Shown: piece by piece, positions 60,801 to 64,000 of the stretch
How the letters are laid out: every line of letters begins with the position of its first letter
How positions within the stretch are numbered: position 1 is the stretch's first letter
Assembly: GCA_008360975.2 (NCBI GenBank)
Contig: VLJF02000047.1
Location: 2,130,414-2,194,413, forward strand
Length of the DNA: 64,000 nt
Source of the DNA: Lichenostomus cassidix
Taxonomy: Eukaryota; Chordata; Aves; Passeriformes; Meliphagidae
Reading direction: 5' to 3'
Notes under the pieces: model-generated
What the model was told of the DNA's origin: nothing
What the model saw: the letters and a program-made list of their open reading frames with translations, nothing else
Databases searched by the model: none
Position numbers and translations under genes: made by a program

Positions 60801-63793
60801 TCTTTGTGTCTCTGTGTGTGTGTGTGTGTGTTTGTTTGGCCTGGAGCTGCAAGTACAGATGTGATGTACTTCGATCAGATAGGGGAGGTTGTAGTTTTTC
60901 AGTGTTTCAACGTGGTTTTTGGCACTTGAGAAACGATTCACCGAAGATCCCCATCTGTATCTGTGCTGGGAATGGTGAAAGTGCGGTGTTCCCAGTTATG
61001 GCGTGGGTGGCTGTTGTGGTGACGCCAGGTCAGGGCTTCCACTCTATCCCAAAGAGCGCCTACCTCCAGCCTGTGTGTCCCCTCAAAAGCAGGTACTGAC
61101 TGTGTGCCTGTCCCCTTCAGCTCCTCAGCCCATGTGGCCTGTGGCCTGTGTCCTGTCGTGGCCACCCTGAGCCCAAAGAGGCCCATGTGGTGCTCCCGGG
61201 CTTGTCACTTCCTGCTGGGATTGCTGTGGTACCCCCTGCTCTGCCTAATGTTACCCTCTGAAGCAGGGGCATCCCTCTGCTTCAGGAATGTCCGTCTGAT
61301 GTGCCACAAATGAGGGGCACCCTGTAGTGTAGGTCTGCACGGGGGTCCCTCCTGCCTTCCCCGGTCTCCTGGCAGGAAGGATACCGCAAAGCGCTGACCC
61401 CCCGTGACAGCATAAAAGGTCCTAGTTTCACTAAGCAGCCTGACATCCCCCCAGCCATCAGCAGAGGCAAGCTGAGACCAGACCACTTGTTTGGCAAGAA
61501 GTTGCCAGAACCTTTCTCTCTTCCCCATATTCCCTATGATCATGGCGTGGTCCCTGTGAGAAAGTCAGGGGATTAGTGAAGGAATCAGGGGCTTCCTTGT
61601 TGAAGAGGAGCCTAGCCCCTTCCAATGGCTGCAGACCAGGGGGGTCAGTTGGATCCAAATATTCCAGCACTGGGGCCACAGCAGCACCTAGCTCTGGACC
61701 TTCTCCTGCCATCTGGGAGTCTCTGTCATCCTCCAGCACTGACACCCTGAGCGTGGACCCCCAGAACCACATGAGGGTGTTTGGAGGAGTCACGGTGGCG
61801 CCCCCTTCCTGCCCCCAGCCTGATGCCCATGCTGGTACCTGCCACATTCATTGTCCTGGCAGAGCCTCGGTGGGTCTGGACAGCACGCTGGCACCAAACA
61901 TGTCCTCCCCCAAAACGGGGTGTCCCACACTTTGAAGTGAGAGCAAGAAGCTGGAGATGCTGGGAGAGGCAGTGGGAGTACTGGAAGGGAGAAAGGTGTG
62001 GGAGGCAGAGCCGGGACAAAGGAGGAGATGTCACAGAGACACGGGGATATGGGGAGGGGGTGCACGGCTTGAGGGGATTGCCCATGTTGTCACCCCCGGG
62101 GGTGTGAGAGTTTGTCCAGGGTGGGATGGGGCTGTAGTGGTGAACCCCAAGTGAGATGGGGGTGATCCCATGGGACGTGGGCAGAGTCCCAGCTTGTCTG
62201 GCTACCCCATCCATTATTAACGCAGCATGGCAGTAGAGCCCAATGTCAGCCCAAGACAGGTGTGGCCCCCCCCTTCCCCATTGCAGAGTCCCACGCAAAC
62301 CTTATAAAATCGGGAGCGCACGTCTAGACCTGACAGCTGTGCTGGTGCCCAGGGCAGAACTTGGCATCACGGGGCCGAGGGTGTTGTGGAGGGGCTGGGG
62401 GGCCCTGGCCCCTCAGCTCTATCCAAGGATGACTGAGAGATGCTCGGGGCAGGGCCTGATCCAGCCCCCTGTGCCCCAGAGTCCCACCTAAAATAAAAAA
62501 AATGTAGAGTAAGCATTTTTATCGCGGGCAAGTGCCTGTCAACATAGTGGTGAAGATTGTGTAGAGCCCCTGTGCTGTCAGACACTCCCCAAGATCTGTC
62601 TTCCAGGTAGAGAGAAGGGCATGTGGCTGCCATCATTGTTTTGGGCAAAGAACACTTTTTAGCTGGTTATCGGTTTTGCATCCTTTGATATCATTGCTGC
62701 AATATTTGTTTATATTTGGTGCCCTGAACAAGCACTTCCAGCTGTCATGCTGGGTAGTGAAAAATTAAAATCAATGCAAAGAAATTATTTCTATGATTGA
62801 TACCAATATAGCTTGCTGTCCCTAATCCCACCAAACAGGTTTCTACAAAGGTTCAAATGGTCAGGTTTTCCCTTTCACAAAGCCCTACTGAAGTGAGTGA
62901 GGTAACACACATGTGATGTACTGTATCTTCTGTGTTGTTATTAAGCCTTGCCAGATGGTTTTGATTAGGTCAAGTTGCATTTGCAAGTGTGTCCATGACA
63001 GGAGGGTGGAGATGTTTCCAACCTGTGGAAAAGAGCCATTGTTCCATGCCAGGTGCCCAGAGCCAAATGTGGGATTCTGCATCCTAAAATTGTGAAAATG
63101 GCAGTATTTCTGCCGGACTAAAGCTGCCAGGAACTAGGCCTGTGGTTGGCCTTGGAGTCCTGGGATCCTTGTCCAAACTCTGTGCAAGGCTGTAGGGTGG
63201 AAATATTTCCTACCTGTTGAAAGGAGACACCAGTTAAAGCCAGGTTCTGTTTTGGGATGAGTGAGCAGCAGGAAGAGGGAGAGAGAACACGCTGCTGATC
63301 CATCAGGGAAACCTTTCCAGGTAAGATATGTCAGAGTCCTATTTTAAAGACTCAATATACCCTCTGTTTCTTACGGCAAGTAAGAAAAATAGCTCTATGG
63401 TGTGCTCCTGCTAAGTTCTAAACAAATGAGCAGTGAAGCTGCTGACATTTAAACTGAAGTGCTTTCAGCAGGCCTTGAGAAGGATCCCATCAGACTGCAG
63501 TGTATTTGGATAACCTAATACAACCAGTGTGCTGACCAGAGATGTGCTAAATGCACCAAGGAAAGCAAAGTGTTGCTCAGGTGTTTTGGTCACAGCAACG
63601 TGAGTTAAACCACACAGAACACTTCCAGCAGAAGCGTGGCCTGGGCTGCTCGCACATTGAGACTGAATGATTATACAACCGCTACCTCCGAACTCTTTCT
63701 TTGAGCCTCTTCCTTGCTTCCCTCTGACCTGGCTGACTGGAACAGCACGTGGAACAGATACTGACAAGCACCCGCCATCTGAGCTGTGCAGCG
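57804..63793. other. Second copy of the single-copy-like region
   Basis: Matches 22711-28693 almost base for base, at an offset of 35,093 drifting to 35,102 through small indels: one base lost near 59204, CA gained near 60747, GTGGCCT doubled near 61138, and one C gained near 62271. By eye there are about a dozen substitutions. The candidate promoter (58417-58459), splice-like signals (58744-58871, 59260, 59969), 710-bp diverged duplication (about 59193-60582) and (TG)9 (60813-60830) are all present. The copy is cut by the gap at a point equivalent to 28691. Confidence 0.9.
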
Positions 63794-64000
63794 NNNNNNN
63801 NNNNNNNNNNNNNNNNNNNNNNNNNNNNNNNNNNNNNNNNNNNNNNNNNNNNNNNNNNNNNNNNNNNNNNNNNNNNNNNNNNNNNNNNNNNNNNNNNNNN
63901 NNNNNNNNNNNNNNNNNNNNNNNNNNNNNNNNNNNNNNNNNNNNNNNNNNNNNNNNNNNNNNNNNNNNNNNNNNNNNNNNNNNNNNNNNNNNNNNNNNNN
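63794..64000. other. Assembly gap at window end
   Basis: N to the end of the window; the full size is not visible. Confidence 1.

Overview
The window is non-coding, repeat-dominated subtelomeric DNA from a vertebrate, most likely a sauropsid and probably a bird. The clues are TTAGG-type repeats at the left edge, CpG islands built from ETS, YY1 and NRF1 motifs, a lysine-tRNA-primed (class II, ERVK-like) endogenous retrovirus, and splice-type signals in the single-copy parts. I found no protein-coding gene I can support. The very long stop-free frames come from a 69-bp satellite whose period is a multiple of three.

Layout. 1-1228: telomere-like array in an 8-bp register (CCTAANNN), not the vertebrate hexamer. 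1229-1830: CpG island whose motifs suggest a promoter pointing at the telomere, plus two 47-bp YY1/NRF1 units. 1831-2900: degenerate, G-poor sequence. 2901-19835: array A of the 69-bp satellite, homogeneous in the middle and diverged at its left edge. 19836-22145: a diverged subfamily of the same satellite. 22146-28694: A-rich lead-in, then single-copy sequence with weak signs of a spliced non-coding transcript. 28695-29690: nothing recognised. 29691-31320: second CpG island with a 429-bp-spaced direct repeat and thirteen 47-bp YY1/NRF1 units. About 31741-35469: left part of an ERV whose interior has lost almost every G on the + strand. 35470-35969: 500-N gap. 35970-57238: array B with the same diverged tail. 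57239-63793: near-identical second copy of the single-copy region, cut by the final gap.

Segments 19836-28693 and 54998-63793 match at an offset of about 35.1 kb, with roughly a dozen substitutions and a few indels in 6.5 kb of single-copy sequence. This is either a recent tandem segmental duplication or two haplotypes joined end to end across the 500-N gap; divergence at this level is compatible with either.

Three things stand out. (1) The ERV interior holds about 39 G in about 3,060 bases. G falls away with distance from the primer binding site, and the survivors sit mostly before T or C. This is what minus-strand cDNA deamination near saturation by an enzyme preferring TC/CC would leave. 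(2) The telomere-like array keeps an 8-bp register for 152 units, next to a CpG-island promoter candidate facing the chromosome end, an arrangement like TERRA promoters. (3) The satellite has clear higher-order structure, with two linked variant haplotypes shuffled among eight higher-order copies across both arrays.
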